Positions 9,204 to 18,816 of a stretch of 64,000 nucleotides of DNA are shown one piece after another. The DNA is taken from the NCBI RefSeq assembly GCF_016508585.1, contig NZ_JADVOP010000008.1, positions 1 through 64,000 of the forward strand, in the 5' to 3' direction. The notes below the pieces were generated by a model. The model ran no database searches. It saw nothing but the letters and a program-made list of their open reading frames with translations, and was not told the origin of the DNA. Numbering within the stretch: the stretch's first letter is position 1; each line of letters starts with the position of its first letter. Origin of the DNA: Acinetobacter baumannii. GTDB taxonomy: Bacteria; Pseudomonadota; Gammaproteobacteria; Pseudomonadales; Moraxellaceae. Both the position numbers and the translations under genes were made by a program.

Positions 9204-10384
9204 GCCAATTGCCTCCTGAACAAAATCAACATGACAACTCAGACACTCAGCTTACTCTCGATGCAGTGGATCAAGCTCGCCGATGGCGCCTGATGTTGGG
9301 TCGATATGCAGATCAAAATTTATCTGCTGCTACGCTGTCTGGTGAGCAATTGAAGCTTGAACGCAATCTCGATTATCTCTATCAAAATGAATATAAACGT
9401 CGAGGCATCCAACAGGGGAAAAACCGTCATGGTGGTTTAGAAGCATCCCAATTGAATGCGATTAATTGGCTGAATCAAAGTCGTAAACTTTTTCCAAAAT
9501 CAACTTTTGAACGCATGCAAAAGCAAGCGATTGAACGTTATGAGCTGACTGAGTTATTTAAGAATCCTGAACATGTACGACAGCTTGAACCTAATCCAGC
9601 GGTAGCCAAAGCCTTGCTGAGTATGCGTGGTCGTTTAAGCACAGAGATGAAAGAGGCGATCCGTGAATTAATTCGAAAGGTGGTTGAAGAATTACTTCAA
9701 AAAATTCGAGCTCAATTTCTACAAGCCTTACAGGGTCGTCGTAATCGTTTTAAACGTTCACACCTCAAACAAGCACAGAATTTTGACTGGAAACGCACCA
9801 TCCAGTCCAATCTGAAAAACTATCAACCTGATTTACAGAAACTGATTATTCAGACCCCTTATTTTAACGCACGCGTACAGAAGCACTTAGCTTGGGAAAT
9901 TGTCCTGTGCGTAGACCAAAGTGGTTCAATGATGGACTCCATCATGTATGCCGCGATATGTGCCAGTATTTTAGCTGCACTGCCTGCGGTCAGTATCAGC
10001 TTGGTGCTGTTTGATACTCAAATCGTTGATCTTAGTCATTTGGCACATGATCCTGTTGAAGTGCTACTGACTATTCAGCTGGGTGGGGGAACCAATATTG
10101 GTCAGGCATTACACTATTGCCAAAACAAAATTAAACAGCCTCATCGCAGCATTTTAGTTTTGATCAGTGATTTTGAAGAAGGTGCTTCAGTTCAACAGAT
10201 GCTGAATACCACCAGTCAACTTCATCAACAAGGCTGTAAATTACTTGGACTTGCTGCACTTGATCAGTCTGCCAATCCCGTTTATGACATCAATATGGCA
10301 CAAAAACTTCAAGAACGCGGCATGCAAATCGCAGCAATGACTCCTGAACATTTAGCAACTTGGTTTGCAGAGGTAATGCAATGA
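9200..10384 (+). CDS. VWA-domain protein (YehP-like)
   Basis: 394 residues. An N-terminal helical region rich in Arg, Lys and Gln (about 1-225) is followed by a von Willebrand factor A domain with a complete MIDAS: DQSGS at 239-243, Thr298 in GGGTNI, and Asp324 in LISDFEEG. The MIDAS should bind a divalent ion and engage an acidic ligand residue. VWA proteins encoded beside MoxR ATPases usually act as their adaptor, which I infer here. The ATG overlaps the DUF5682 stop by four bases, and the gene end overlaps the SWIM gene start by four. Confidence 0.85.
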   Translation: MSQLPPEQNQHDNSDTQLTLDAVDQARRWRLMLGRYADQNLSAATLSGEQLKLERNLDYLYQNEYKRRGIQQGKNRHGGLEASQLNAINWLNQSRKLFPKSTFERMQKQAIERYELTELFKNPEHVRQLEPNPAVAKALLSMRGRLSTEMKEAIRELIRKVVEELLQKIRAQFLQALQGRRNRFKRSHLKQAQNFDWKRTIQSNLKNYQPDLQKLIIQTPYFNARVQKHLAWEIVLCVDQSGSMMDSIMYAAICASILAALPAVSISLVLFDTQIVDLSHLAHDPVEVLLTIQLGGGTNIGQALHYCQNKIKQPHRSILVLISDFEEGASVQQMLNTTSQLHQQGCKLLGLAALDQSANPVYDINMAQKLQERGMQIAAMTPEHLATWFAEVMQ

Positions 10385-12537
10385 GTTGGCAGATATATAC
10401 CCAATACGATGAAGACAGCCTGATCATGCACAGTAATGCAGGCTTATTAAGACGGGCACGAAAAGCACTCAATGATGTTGAATTACTTCGACAAAGTGCT
10501 GATCAACTGTTATTTAAAGTGGAAGAATGCGAAGTTGAGCTGCCTGAGGCAGGCATCACCAAGGCTCAATGCAATTGTTCTGCCCAAGGTTGTTGCAAAC
10601 ATATTTTAACCAGTATTTTATGGGTTCAAGAAAATGTCTCACACTTTTCAAGCATTGACAGTTCGCAAGACTGTTCATCAGATTATAAGTTTGAAAATTC
10701 GACTGAAAGCCCACCTCAGCAGCATACGCACTCAGCAACTACAGCAGTCGGGCAAAACACACCATCTGCAAAAGAAAAACTTCTAAACTTTGATCCAAAC
10801 AAAATTCAAAAGCAGGCAGGCAAAGCCAATGTCCGTTTGGCTTATGAATTTATTCAAAACTGGTTGGCACAACCTGAACAGTGTCAGATTGACATTCAGA
10901 CCAACAAAATTTCTTTTCATACCGATTTAAGTTCCGATCCCGTTCTGCTCTACCCTGCAACTGGATTTGAAGGCATCTTGTCAGAAATCAGTGACAAACA
11001 AAAAATTGCAGCACATTTAGCATGTGTTGCCTACTTCTTTCTACAACATGCACCAGAAAAATGGCAATGGTCGATCGAGTTAAGCGAACAGCAATACCAC
11101 TCGAGCCAACACCTTTCCTTAGATGATCGTGAATTCATCGAAGAACTTAAAATAATTTGTCAGCACTTTATTCAACAGGGTTTATCCCATCTTGCAAAAG
11201 AAAGCGTCATGTCACTGCATATTTTAAATATGCAGGCACGTGCTCAGAATCTTCCTCGCCTCGGGAGTTTATTACGTGCACTACATGGCACTATGCGACA
11301 ATTTTTAGAGGATGATGTACAGGTTGATGAGCAACAGATTTATAATCAGTTGGCACATCTATATGCTTATCTGACCGCACTTTCAGAAATTGAGTCTTTA
11401 AAGCCGGAGTTTCAAACAGAAGCTTTAGCCAAGCTGCGTGGGGTTGTAAAGCGTGATTATCAAAATGAAACGATTGCACATTTGATTCCACTCGGTTGTG
11501 AATGGTGGAGTACCGAAAGTGGTGCGCATGGCTTAACCGTCTGTTTTTGGGATGTTTCTGAACAACAGCTCAAAGAAGTCACTCAAGCCAGAGCCAATCA
11601 TTTAGACCGCACTTTTGATATGCACAGTGCTGCCAATACTGGAATTTGGGGAAGCTCTTTGAGCTTTTTATTGCAACATCAGTTGGAGCTGACGCATGCA
11701 AAATCAAGTTCAGAGACTCAGCTCAGTGCAAGTACGGATACCCGCTTTTTACAGAAAGGTTCGTTTAATGAGTTGACCATTTCTGATCTGGACCAGATGA
11801 ATATTGGCATATCTCAATGGGAAACTTTACACAAGATACTTGTCCCCCACTCAAGTCTTGAACAACTCAACTCACGTTATGTCCTGTTGCGTCACCACCA
11901 TATCAATCCACCTGAACTTAACGAGCTTGAACAGTATTTTGAATATCGTGTAACCGATCAACAAGACATTGGATTGAAATTAGTGATCCCGATCGAACCA
12001 GAATATCGTGTTCGAATTAAAAATCTGACTCATCTTATCCAAAATGAAAAAATTCTTGCGACTTTGGTACGTGTTGAAACAACACAGCAACAGTTGCAAT
12101 TCATTCCATGTAGCGTGATTTGGCAATCCCCGAAAGGCTTAAAAATTTTTAGTCTCGACTATGACCATCCTATACAAAAGAAAAGTAGTTTGGCTGAACT
12201 GATCACAGGGCGAATTGAGAAACTTCTGGAACAAAAAAAACAATGGCAAAAACAACAGCATCTGTCTGCTTTAGAGATTTTGGTTTTAGAAACACAGTCA
12301 TTACTTGAGTTTTATGCCAATACCGGGCGTTCTCAATTTGATCGCGATGACCAAATTAAACTCAATGATCTTGCCCAACAATTTGCAGAGTTGGGTTTAA
12401 GTTTTATTTACAACACATTACAAATGGATGCCACTGAAGAGACTCTTGCAACGCAGCTTTTAAAATGGCGACATGTTTTATTACAACTGCAACGCTTAAA
12501 TCAAAGGATCGCTTTAGAAGGACAAGTTACGTCGTGA
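10381..12537 (+). CDS. SWIM zinc-finger protein (YehQ-like)
   Basis: 718 residues. The start at 10381 uses the ATG that overlaps the VWA stop codon (ATGA) and gives MSWQIYTQYD; the frame is open seven codons further upstream. The SWIM motif CxCx5CxH is at Cys64, Cys66, Cys72 and His74, a zinc site associated with DNA or protein binding. The rest is a long region without a motif I recognise, with Gln-rich helices at the end. It is the last of the four overlapping genes; the DUF4132 gene starts about 110 bases later. Confidence 0.8.
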   Translation: MSWQIYTQYDEDSLIMHSNAGLLRRARKALNDVELLRQSADQLLFKVEECEVELPEAGITKAQCNCSAQGCCKHILTSILWVQENVSHFSSIDSSQDCSSDYKFENSTESPPQQHTHSATTAVGQNTPSAKEKLLNFDPNKIQKQAGKANVRLAYEFIQNWLAQPEQCQIDIQTNKISFHTDLSSDPVLLYPATGFEGILSEISDKQKIAAHLACVAYFFLQHAPEKWQWSIELSEQQYHSSQHLSLDDREFIEELKIICQHFIQQGLSHLAKESVMSLHILNMQARAQNLPRLGSLLRALHGTMRQFLEDDVQVDEQQIYNQLAHLYAYLTALSEIESLKPEFQTEALAKLRGVVKRDYQNETIAHLIPLGCEWWSTESGAHGLTVCFWDVSEQQLKEVTQARANHLDRTFDMHSAANTGIWGSSLSFLLQHQLELTHAKSSSETQLSASTDTRFLQKGSFNELTISDLDQMNIGISQWETLHKILVPHSSLEQLNSRYVLLRHHHINPPELNELEQYFEYRVTDQQDIGLKLVIPIEPEYRVRIKNLTHLIQNEKILATLVRVETTQQQLQFIPCSVIWQSPKGLKIFSLDYDHPIQKKSSLAELITGRIEKLLEQKKQWQKQQHLSALEILVLETQSLLEFYANTGRSQFDRDDQIKLNDLAQQFAELGLSFIYNTLQMDATEETLATQLLKWRHVLLQLQRLNQRIALEGQVTS

Positions 12538-12551
12538 TAAATTAGTCGTGG

Positions 12552-12580
12552 TATTTAAATTGATGATATTTTTCTATAAT
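12552..12580 (+). promoter_or_regulatory. Possible separate promoter for the DUF4132 gene
   Basis: A perfect TATAAT lies at 12575-12580, with a weak TATTTA 17 bases upstream at 12552-12557. It would give a leader of about 65 bases that includes a 7-bp hairpin (12621-12627 with 12631-12637) directly before the AAGGA site at 12641. The -35 match is poor, so this is tentative. Confidence 0.35.
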
Positions 12581-12651
12581 TTTGCTGAATAACCAAGCGA
12601 AGTATTAAAGACTATAGAAAAGCAACTCTCAGTTGCTGAAAAGGAATGTAT

Positions 12652-15600
12652 ATGTTGAATCAACTTTTTTCAAAAATAGAGTCTATGTTTTCGAAGCCTG
12701 AAGATAAAAGTATTCAAGCACAGCAGGCAAACCCATCTCATGCCGAGGAGATCCAAAAATATAATGAGAACCTTAAAAGCAAAGTAGAAAAGCTTTACCA
12801 TATTTTTAGTCCTTTGGCTGTTATTGAAGAACAACTTGATCAGCATGTTGTTTTATTTATTTTGGATGGTGAAAACCCTGAAATTCTTATTAAACTACAA
12901 CAGTACACCGACGAAAAAGCTTTGCTTTTATTGGGCAAGCCAGGTACCTATAGCTGGTATTGGCCTCAAAACAATCAAGCCTTGGATAAAAAACAAAATA
13001 AGCTTGCTGACGCAGCATTAAAACTGCGCCGTCGCTATTATGGCGAGATCTTTGATGAATTAAACTTTGATCAGATTATTCGTTTTGCCAAAGTGCTTGA
13101 AGCCGCTACCAAACAAAAAAATTTCACCAATATATATGAAAAAGTACCTTCTTGGTTTATCTATCTTACCGTAGATGCATTTATCACTGCTTTTGATAGT
13201 CAACATTTTAGTGAAACTGATCCAAATAAACTCTTAAAGCAGAATTGGACACAACAAAAACTGGTCGATTTACTTGAAAGCGATCAGCAAGGTTTGGGAC
13301 AAGAGCTATTAGCTTATTTATTTGAGCGTCAGAATATAGACAGTTACCATGCCAATAAGTTAGAAAAAATATTGTTATTGAAAGATACCAAAGAATTTAT
13401 TACGGAACGCTTGGAACAATTAAAAAACATCATTCCAGCATTGAGCATCATCGGACAAGAAAACTTTTTAGATTATATTGTTAAACAGCCTTCTCTCATC
13501 AAACAAGTGCCGGACTTGATTGTAAAACTCGCCATCGGCAAGTCTAAAACAATCCGTACAAAGGCAACCAGTTTACTGAGCAATCTGAATGCTGAAGATA
13601 GTCAAAAATATTTACAACACAGTTTACTGGAAGGTTCTAGCCAAGAGCGTGGTTTTTCAGCAGATTTATTGGCGCGTTTGGGCGCAGACAACCTTGCTGT
13701 CTTAGAACAAGCTTTTGAGCAAGAAAAGCAAAAGTCAGTACAACAAATCCTACAAATGGCAATTCAACGCCTAAGATCCGTTGACAGTGCTCAGCTTCAA
13801 GAAAATATTGAAACACCCGAATTCAAACCCTTTACCGAACAAAAAATTCCGCAGCATTTTTCAGAAATTATTTTAGAAAATTATCAGCAGATTTTAGCAA
13901 AAGCTGAACAAAATGCCGCAGATGAAATCGAAGAAAATAAAACCGCCAACTACAAGCGTAATTGGGCGCAAGATCATTTGAAACAACTGAAAAAGATCAG
14001 CCGAGAGAGTTTATTGGCACTTGTAGATCAATTGAATGGGGATGCGCCATTTAAAAATTTCCACAACCTAGAAAATATTATTACCTATAAAAACAAATAT
14101 AAAAAATACCCAGAATTTTCGATAATCCATGCGGCTCGAATCGTTTCTACACGAAATCGGGACTGGATCTATTGGCCAAATTTATTTGAAATGCTACGTC
14201 CAGAAGAATATGCACAATATGAGTTGCGTCATATTGTCCAAGCCCTAGAAGCCGCTAAGTTTTTCAGTCCACAACGCAAAGTTGCCAAAGGTATTTTATC
14301 GTCTTCATCCTACTATGAAAGTTTACAGGATTATATTTACGAAGCAGATAAAATTTGGCCATTCTTTGCGGAACATCAAGAATACTTAACTGAAGCTTTA
14401 GGACTTTCCCCCTCATTGGAAAAAAATGAATATCAAAGCTTTACACCGTCTGATGCGATTTTTGTATTGAAATGCTTTCCATCTCTGCCTACTCAATTTA
14501 TTCCACGTTTGCTGGAATTTGCCTTAGGTGAGAACAAACGACTGCGTTATGAAGCACAAGAAACCTTACAACACCTTCCTGATATTCATCTTCGCGCGAT
14601 TGAAGCACTAGACTCAGGCAAACAAGAGATTCGAATTACAGCCATTGAATGGCTCGCACGATTACAGAATCAAGATGCAGTAAAACCGCTCAATACTTTA
14701 TTGAAGAAAGAGAAAAAAGAAATTGTACGCGCAGCACTATTAACTGCACTGGAAAAATTAGGGCAAGATATTAGTGCCTATCTCGAACCGGAAGTATTAC
14801 TCAAAGAAGCAGAAGACGGACTCAAAGGTAAACTATCGGCAAGCTTTACCTGGTTTGATTTTGAAACACTGCCAAAAGTGAAGTGGAAAAATGGCAAAGT
14901 TGTCGATCCCAAGATCATTCAATGGTGGGTGATTTTGGCAGAAAAACTCAAAGAGCCAAAAGCCAACGAATTATTGCAACGTTATACCCATCTATTGGAT
15001 GAAAAAGATCAAGTTCAACTGGCAAATCATTTACTGCACAGTTTTATCCATCAAGATACTTTGCAAACACCGCTTGATGAAGCGACACAATACGCGACCC
15101 AAGAAGCACCAAGTCGCTTGAATTCTTATCGCGATGCGTATAAACGCTATGGTGAACAATATCCTGAATATTATGCCAAATACGCAACCATCACTTTAGA
15201 AGAAGTGATTGATGAAATTAAGCGTGAACGTTTAGGTCTCTACCTGGGTTCTGCAATCAAGAGCAAGGGTATGCTTTCACTGACCGCCAATGCACAGGGC
15301 AGTTTTGCAGTCAAACAACTGCAAAACTATATGAAACAGCACTACCCTCGTCGCTCGCAAATTGAAGCGATGATCAGTGCATTGTCCATCAGCAATGATC
15401 CTTTGATTATCCAGCTATTGCTTTCACTTTCTCGCCGTTATCGTACTGCTTCAGTACAGACCCTTGCGAATCATTTAGTGGCTGAAATCGCAGAACGCAA
15501 CCAATGGACCAGTGATGAGCTTGCTGATCGCACCATTCCAACTGCTGGCTTAGACGAAAATGGTGTATTACAACTGCAATATGGCTCACGTAACTTTACT

Positions 15601-16491
15601 GCGTTTGTAGATGATAAAGACAAATTTATCTTAAAAAATGAAGAAGGGAAAGAAGTCAAAGCCCTACCTGCTGCGCGCCAAAATGATGATGAGAGTTTGA
15701 TCAAAGAGGCTAAATCACTGTTCAGCACCAGTAAAAAAGAGTTCAAACAAGTGGTGGATATGCAAACCGGGCGTTTGTATGAAGCAATGTGCAGTGAACG
15801 TCAGTGGAATGTTGCTGAATGGCAAGAGTACATCTTTGCACATCCGATTATGCGTCGCTTGATTCAACGTCTGACTTGGCTCGAAATTAAAACCACCGGT
15901 GAAAAAGTCAGTTTTAGACCAAGTGATGATGGTGCATTATTGAATTTGGACGATGATGAAATTGAACTCAGCCCCGAGAGTAAAATTCAAATTTCACATG
16001 CGGTTTTAGTTGGTGAAGATGAAGCACAGGCTTGGATTGCTCACTTTAAAGACTACAAAGTGAAGTTTTTATTTGAGCAAATGACACATCATCTACCACA
16101 ATTTGAAGATGAAAATGCCACAGAGATCAGTGATCATAAAGGTTGGCTGACTGACACATTTACCTTACGGGGTGTGGTAACCAAGCTGGGATATCAACGT
16201 GCCAGCATTGAAGATGGTGGTTCTTTTGATCGATATACCAAACCGTATAAACAACTGGGTATTGAGGTCGAAATCACATTCAGCGGCAGTTATGTTCCAG
16301 AAGAAAATATTCCAGCTGTACTCTATGAATTGGCATTTAGTAAAAAAGGTAGCCGCTCTTGGAACAACAATGAACTTCCCATAAAGGAGATTCCGCCTAT
16401 TTTATTGGCAGAAAGCTATGCTGATTATTTGAAGGTTGCCGCTTCAACATCAGGATTTGATCCTGAATGGGAAAAGAAAACACCGTGGTAA
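12652..16491 (+). CDS. Giant DUF4132 / HEAT-like repeat protein (YehI-like)
   Basis: About 1279 residues. I chose ATG 12652 because AAGGA ends six bases before it, whereas it abuts the ATG at 12646. The protein is almost entirely helical. HEAT-like repeats are visible around residues 290-380 and again near 620-710 (for example the RLRYEAQETLQHLP and EIRITAIEWLARLQ segments). The C-terminal 400 residues hold the DUF4132 region, ending in TPW. No signal peptide or transmembrane helix is seen. It is probably the scaffold or effector component working with the four genes upstream, since the E. coli relatives yehI and yehLMPQ also lie close together. Function is unknown. Confidence 0.75.
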   Translation: MLNQLFSKIESMFSKPEDKSIQAQQANPSHAEEIQKYNENLKSKVEKLYHIFSPLAVIEEQLDQHVVLFILDGENPEILIKLQQYTDEKALLLLGKPGTYSWYWPQNNQALDKKQNKLADAALKLRRRYYGEIFDELNFDQIIRFAKVLEAATKQKNFTNIYEKVPSWFIYLTVDAFITAFDSQHFSETDPNKLLKQNWTQQKLVDLLESDQQGLGQELLAYLFERQNIDSYHANKLEKILLLKDTKEFITERLEQLKNIIPALSIIGQENFLDYIVKQPSLIKQVPDLIVKLAIGKSKTIRTKATSLLSNLNAEDSQKYLQHSLLEGSSQERGFSADLLARLGADNLAVLEQAFEQEKQKSVQQILQMAIQRLRSVDSAQLQENIETPEFKPFTEQKIPQHFSEIILENYQQILAKAEQNAADEIEENKTANYKRNWAQDHLKQLKKISRESLLALVDQLNGDAPFKNFHNLENIITYKNKYKKYPEFSIIHAARIVSTRNRDWIYWPNLFEMLRPEEYAQYELRHIVQALEAAKFFSPQRKVAKGILSSSSYYESLQDYIYEADKIWPFFAEHQEYLTEALGLSPSLEKNEYQSFTPSDAIFVLKCFPSLPTQFIPRLLEFALGENKRLRYEAQETLQHLPDIHLRAIEALDSGKQEIRITAIEWLARLQNQDAVKPLNTLLKKEKKEIVRAALLTALEKLGQDISAYLEPEVLLKEAEDGLKGKLSASFTWFDFETLPKVKWKNGKVVDPKIIQWWVILAEKLKEPKANELLQRYTHLLDEKDQVQLANHLLHSFIHQDTLQTPLDEATQYATQEAPSRLNSYRDAYKRYGEQYPEYYAKYATITLEEVIDEIKRERLGLYLGSAIKSKGMLSLTANAQGSFAVKQLQNYMKQHYPRRSQIEAMISALSISNDPLIIQLLLSLSRRYRTASVQTLANHLVAEIAERNQWTSDELADRTIPTAGLDENGVLQLQYGSRNFTAFVDDKDKFILKNEEGKEVKALPAARQNDDESLIKEAKSLFSTSKKEFKQVVDMQTGRLYEAMCSERQWNVAEWQEYIFAHPIMRRLIQRLTWLEIKTTGEKVSFRPSDDGALLNLDDDEIELSPESKIQISHAVLVGEDEAQAWIAHFKDYKVKFLFEQMTHHLPQFEDENATEISDHKGWLTDTFTLRGVVTKLGYQRASIEDGGSFDRYTKPYKQLGIEVEITFSGSYVPEENIPAVLYELAFSKKGSRSWNNNELPIKEIPPILLAESYADYLKVAASTSGFDPEWEKKTPW

Positions 16492-16775
16492 GGCATATTT
16501 CTTTAAAGTTGATTTAAGAAATCATCGCTATAAACCGTCTATAATGACTTGTCGTTATGGATGGTTTTGCCTAATTGAGGTAAATATCCATGATTCATTA
16601 AACTGCTACGGCATGGCATAAAAGCATGGATATTCAAGTAATTAAGCAACATTTAATCCTTAAAGTTATCTGTCTAAATGATGCTTAAGAATCAGTATCT
16701 TTCGCCATTGAACTGAAAAACTAAACGCGTTTAAATGTGACCATTCATTCTGTATTCTAAAATAAAGGACTTTGC

Positions 16776-18008
16776 ATGAACCGTCGTGTTGTGATCACTG
16801 GTATGGGTATTAACTCATGTATCGGTAATACATTGGAAGCTGTTAAGCATTCTTTGGAAAATGGTATTTCAGGAACACGTCATAATTCAACTTACGAAGA
16901 ACTTAATTTTAAAAGTCATGTCAGTGCCGCCGCTGAACAGGATTTTGATGGTATTGACCGTAAGCTGAAACGCTTTATGGGTGTTTGTGCCATGTATGCA
17001 TACAATTCAGCACTTGCAGCCGTTGAACATGCAGGTTTAACAGCAGAACAAATCGGTGGTAACCCACGTTATGGTATTGCAGGCGGTTCAGGCGGTAACT
17101 CAACTGCTTCTGTCGCAGAAATGGTTAAGCTTCTGGAAGAAAAAGGCGCACGTAAAATCGGTCCTTTCTTCGTACCGCGTAATATGTCAAACACCATCAC
17201 TGCCAATGTCGGTGTTGCATTCAAACTACAAGGTGTTGCACATTCCATTACCAGTGCTTGTGCAACTTCTGCTGATGCGATTGGTTATGCTTACAACCTG
17301 ATCCAATTGGGCAAACAAGATTTAATGCTTGCTGGGGGGGGTGAAGAAGATCACTGGTCACAAAGTTTATTGTTTGATGCAATGGGCGCGCTTTGTTCTA
17401 AATACAATGAAACACCTGAAACAGCTTCTCGTCCATATTCAGCCGATCGTGATGGCTTCGTCATCGCTGGCGGTGGTGGTTTCGTGGTACTTGAATCGCT
17501 TGAACATGCCCAAGCGCGTGGTGCAAATATCCTTGCTGAAGTTGTTGCCTATGCGGCGAACTCTGACGGTGCGGATATGGTTGCACCATCAGGTGAAGGG
17601 GCAACACGTTGTATCCTTATGGCACTTGAAGAAGCCAAACAACATGGCGTAGACAAGATCGACTATGTGAATACGCATGGTACATCTACCCCTGCTGGTG
17701 ATGTGACAGAGTTACTTGCCATGGGACGTGCGTTCGGTGAAGGCAATGTTCCTCCACTCAGTTCAACCAAATCGATGACAGGTCATAGCTTAGGTGCTGC
17801 CGGTGTCCAAGAAGCCATTTACTCTGTGTTGATGATGCAAAACGACTTTATCGCACCCAACATCAATGTAACTGAACTTGATGAAGGTGCAAAAGGCTAT
17901 GACATCGTACTTGAAAAACGTGACGCAAAATTGAATACTGTAATGAGTAACAGTTTCGGTTTTGGCGGTGTAAATGCTTGTCTCATTTTCAAGAAATGGG
18001 AAGGCTAA
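16776..18008 (+). CDS. fabB: Beta-ketoacyl-ACP synthase I-like enzyme
   Basis: 410 residues, normal length. The Cys-His-His catalytic set is complete: Cys162 in SITSACATS, His301 in NTHGTSTP and His337 in KSMTGHSLGAAG, with the GFGGVNA loop near the C-terminus. It condenses malonyl-ACP with acyl-ACP in fatty acid elongation; resemblance is closer to FabB than FabF. The start has an AAAGGA site before ATG 16776. It is monocistronic by appearance, followed by hemJ 80 bases later. A run of eight G residues at 17334-17341 lies inside the gene, a possible slippage site. Confidence 0.88.
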   Translation: MNRRVVITGMGINSCIGNTLEAVKHSLENGISGTRHNSTYEELNFKSHVSAAAEQDFDGIDRKLKRFMGVCAMYAYNSALAAVEHAGLTAEQIGGNPRYGIAGGSGGNSTASVAEMVKLLEEKGARKIGPFFVPRNMSNTITANVGVAFKLQGVAHSITSACATSADAIGYAYNLIQLGKQDLMLAGGGEEDHWSQSLLFDAMGALCSKYNETPETASRPYSADRDGFVIAGGGGFVVLESLEHAQARGANILAEVVAYAANSDGADMVAPSGEGATRCILMALEEAKQHGVDKIDYVNTHGTSTPAGDVTELLAMGRAFGEGNVPPLSSTKSMTGHSLGAAGVQEAIYSVLMMQNDFIAPNINVTELDEGAKGYDIVLEKRDAKLNTVMSNSFGFGGVNACLIFKKWEG

Positions 18009-18089
18009 TTTAAGCAATTCTGATCATTCATGGTTTTCTATACTGTGAATGATCAAGTTTTCGCTCACTGCCCTTAAAAGGGTAAATTG

Positions 18090-18542
18090 ATGGATGCTCC
18101 TTCTGAAGCTTTCCTTTGGGTTAAAGCTTTACATATCATAGCAGTCGTATGCTGGTTTGCTGCACTGTTCTATCTTCCCCGCTTATACGTTTATCATGCA
18201 ATGAGTGAGGATACAGTCAGCCATCAACGTTTCGAAATTATGGAGCGTAAGTTGTATCGTGGCATCATGTGGCCATCGATGATTGCAACATTGATTACTG
18301 CGCATTTTTTAGTGGATTGGGGTGATGCCACACGTCACTACCATGAAGCATTGTGGTTTTATCTCAAAGTTGGCTTGGTGGGTCTGTTGGTGATTTACCA
18401 CTTTGTTTGTGGTTATTACCGTAAAAAACTGATTGGCAATGCCCATTATAAATCACACAAGTTTTGGCGTTTTTTTAATGAGATGCCAACATTGATTTTA
18501 TTTGCCGTGATTATATTGGTGGTGGTTAAACCGACGTTTTAG
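18090..18542 (+). CDS. hemJ: Protoporphyrinogen IX oxidase, HemJ type
   Basis: 150 residues with four hydrophobic segments. The conserved first-helix pattern LWVKALHIIAVVCWFAALFY carries the essential His, and the third helix has the YLKVGLVG Lys motif; both mark HemJ, the haem-biosynthesis oxidase found where HemY and HemG are absent. The start is ATG 18090, seven to eight bases after AAAAGGG; a TTG three bases earlier is in frame but badly placed. The gene ends before a clear terminator. Confidence 0.88.
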   Translation: MDAPSEAFLWVKALHIIAVVCWFAALFYLPRLYVYHAMSEDTVSHQRFEIMERKLYRGIMWPSMIATLITAHFLVDWGDATRHYHEALWFYLKVGLVGLLVIYHFVCGYYRKKLIGNAHYKSHKFWRFFNEMPTLILFAVIILVVVKPTF

Positions 18543-18642
18543 TCTCAAAACTATATTTGCCTCACATTCACTTAACTGACTGGCATGTTTTTATATTCCA
18601 TGAAGTCAATCCATGAAAGATAATTTTATTGTATAAAAGAAT

Positions 18643-18672
18643 AGCCTCTTCAAATATAAAGGGGCTTTTTTA
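18643..18672 (+). terminator. Rho-independent terminator after hemJ
   Basis: AGCCTCTT at 18643-18650 pairs with AAGGGGCT at 18659-18666 (one G-U pair), followed by a T run. It lies 100 bases after the hemJ stop. The T run touches the dead DUF3396 fragment that begins at 18670. Confidence 0.65.
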
Positions 18673-18808
18673 ATTCCAACCTATACGTTTATCTAACCAT
18701 GTTTAGCTTTTGAACGTTGCACACGATTAATCAATAAATCCATAAAATTTACTTTTTTACCAACCTAATCAACTGGCATAGAAAAATGAAAACGCTTGGT
18801 GTATTTCC
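18670..18808 (-). pseudogene. Remnant of a second DUF3396 type VI immunity gene
   Basis: On the minus strand the last nine codons (DKRIGWN plus stop, 18670-18695) match the C-terminus of the intact DUF3396 gene (DKRIDWN, 19403). Immediately beyond, 18696-18808 aligns base by base with 19973-20080 of the intact gene (the KAKHG... to SLTFSMPIDWVG region), at roughly 80% identity by eye and with small indels. The roughly 540 bases that separate these two parts in the intact gene are missing. So this is an internally deleted, frame-broken copy of a related immunity gene. Confidence 0.75.
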
Positions 18809-18816
18809 TCTTTTGA

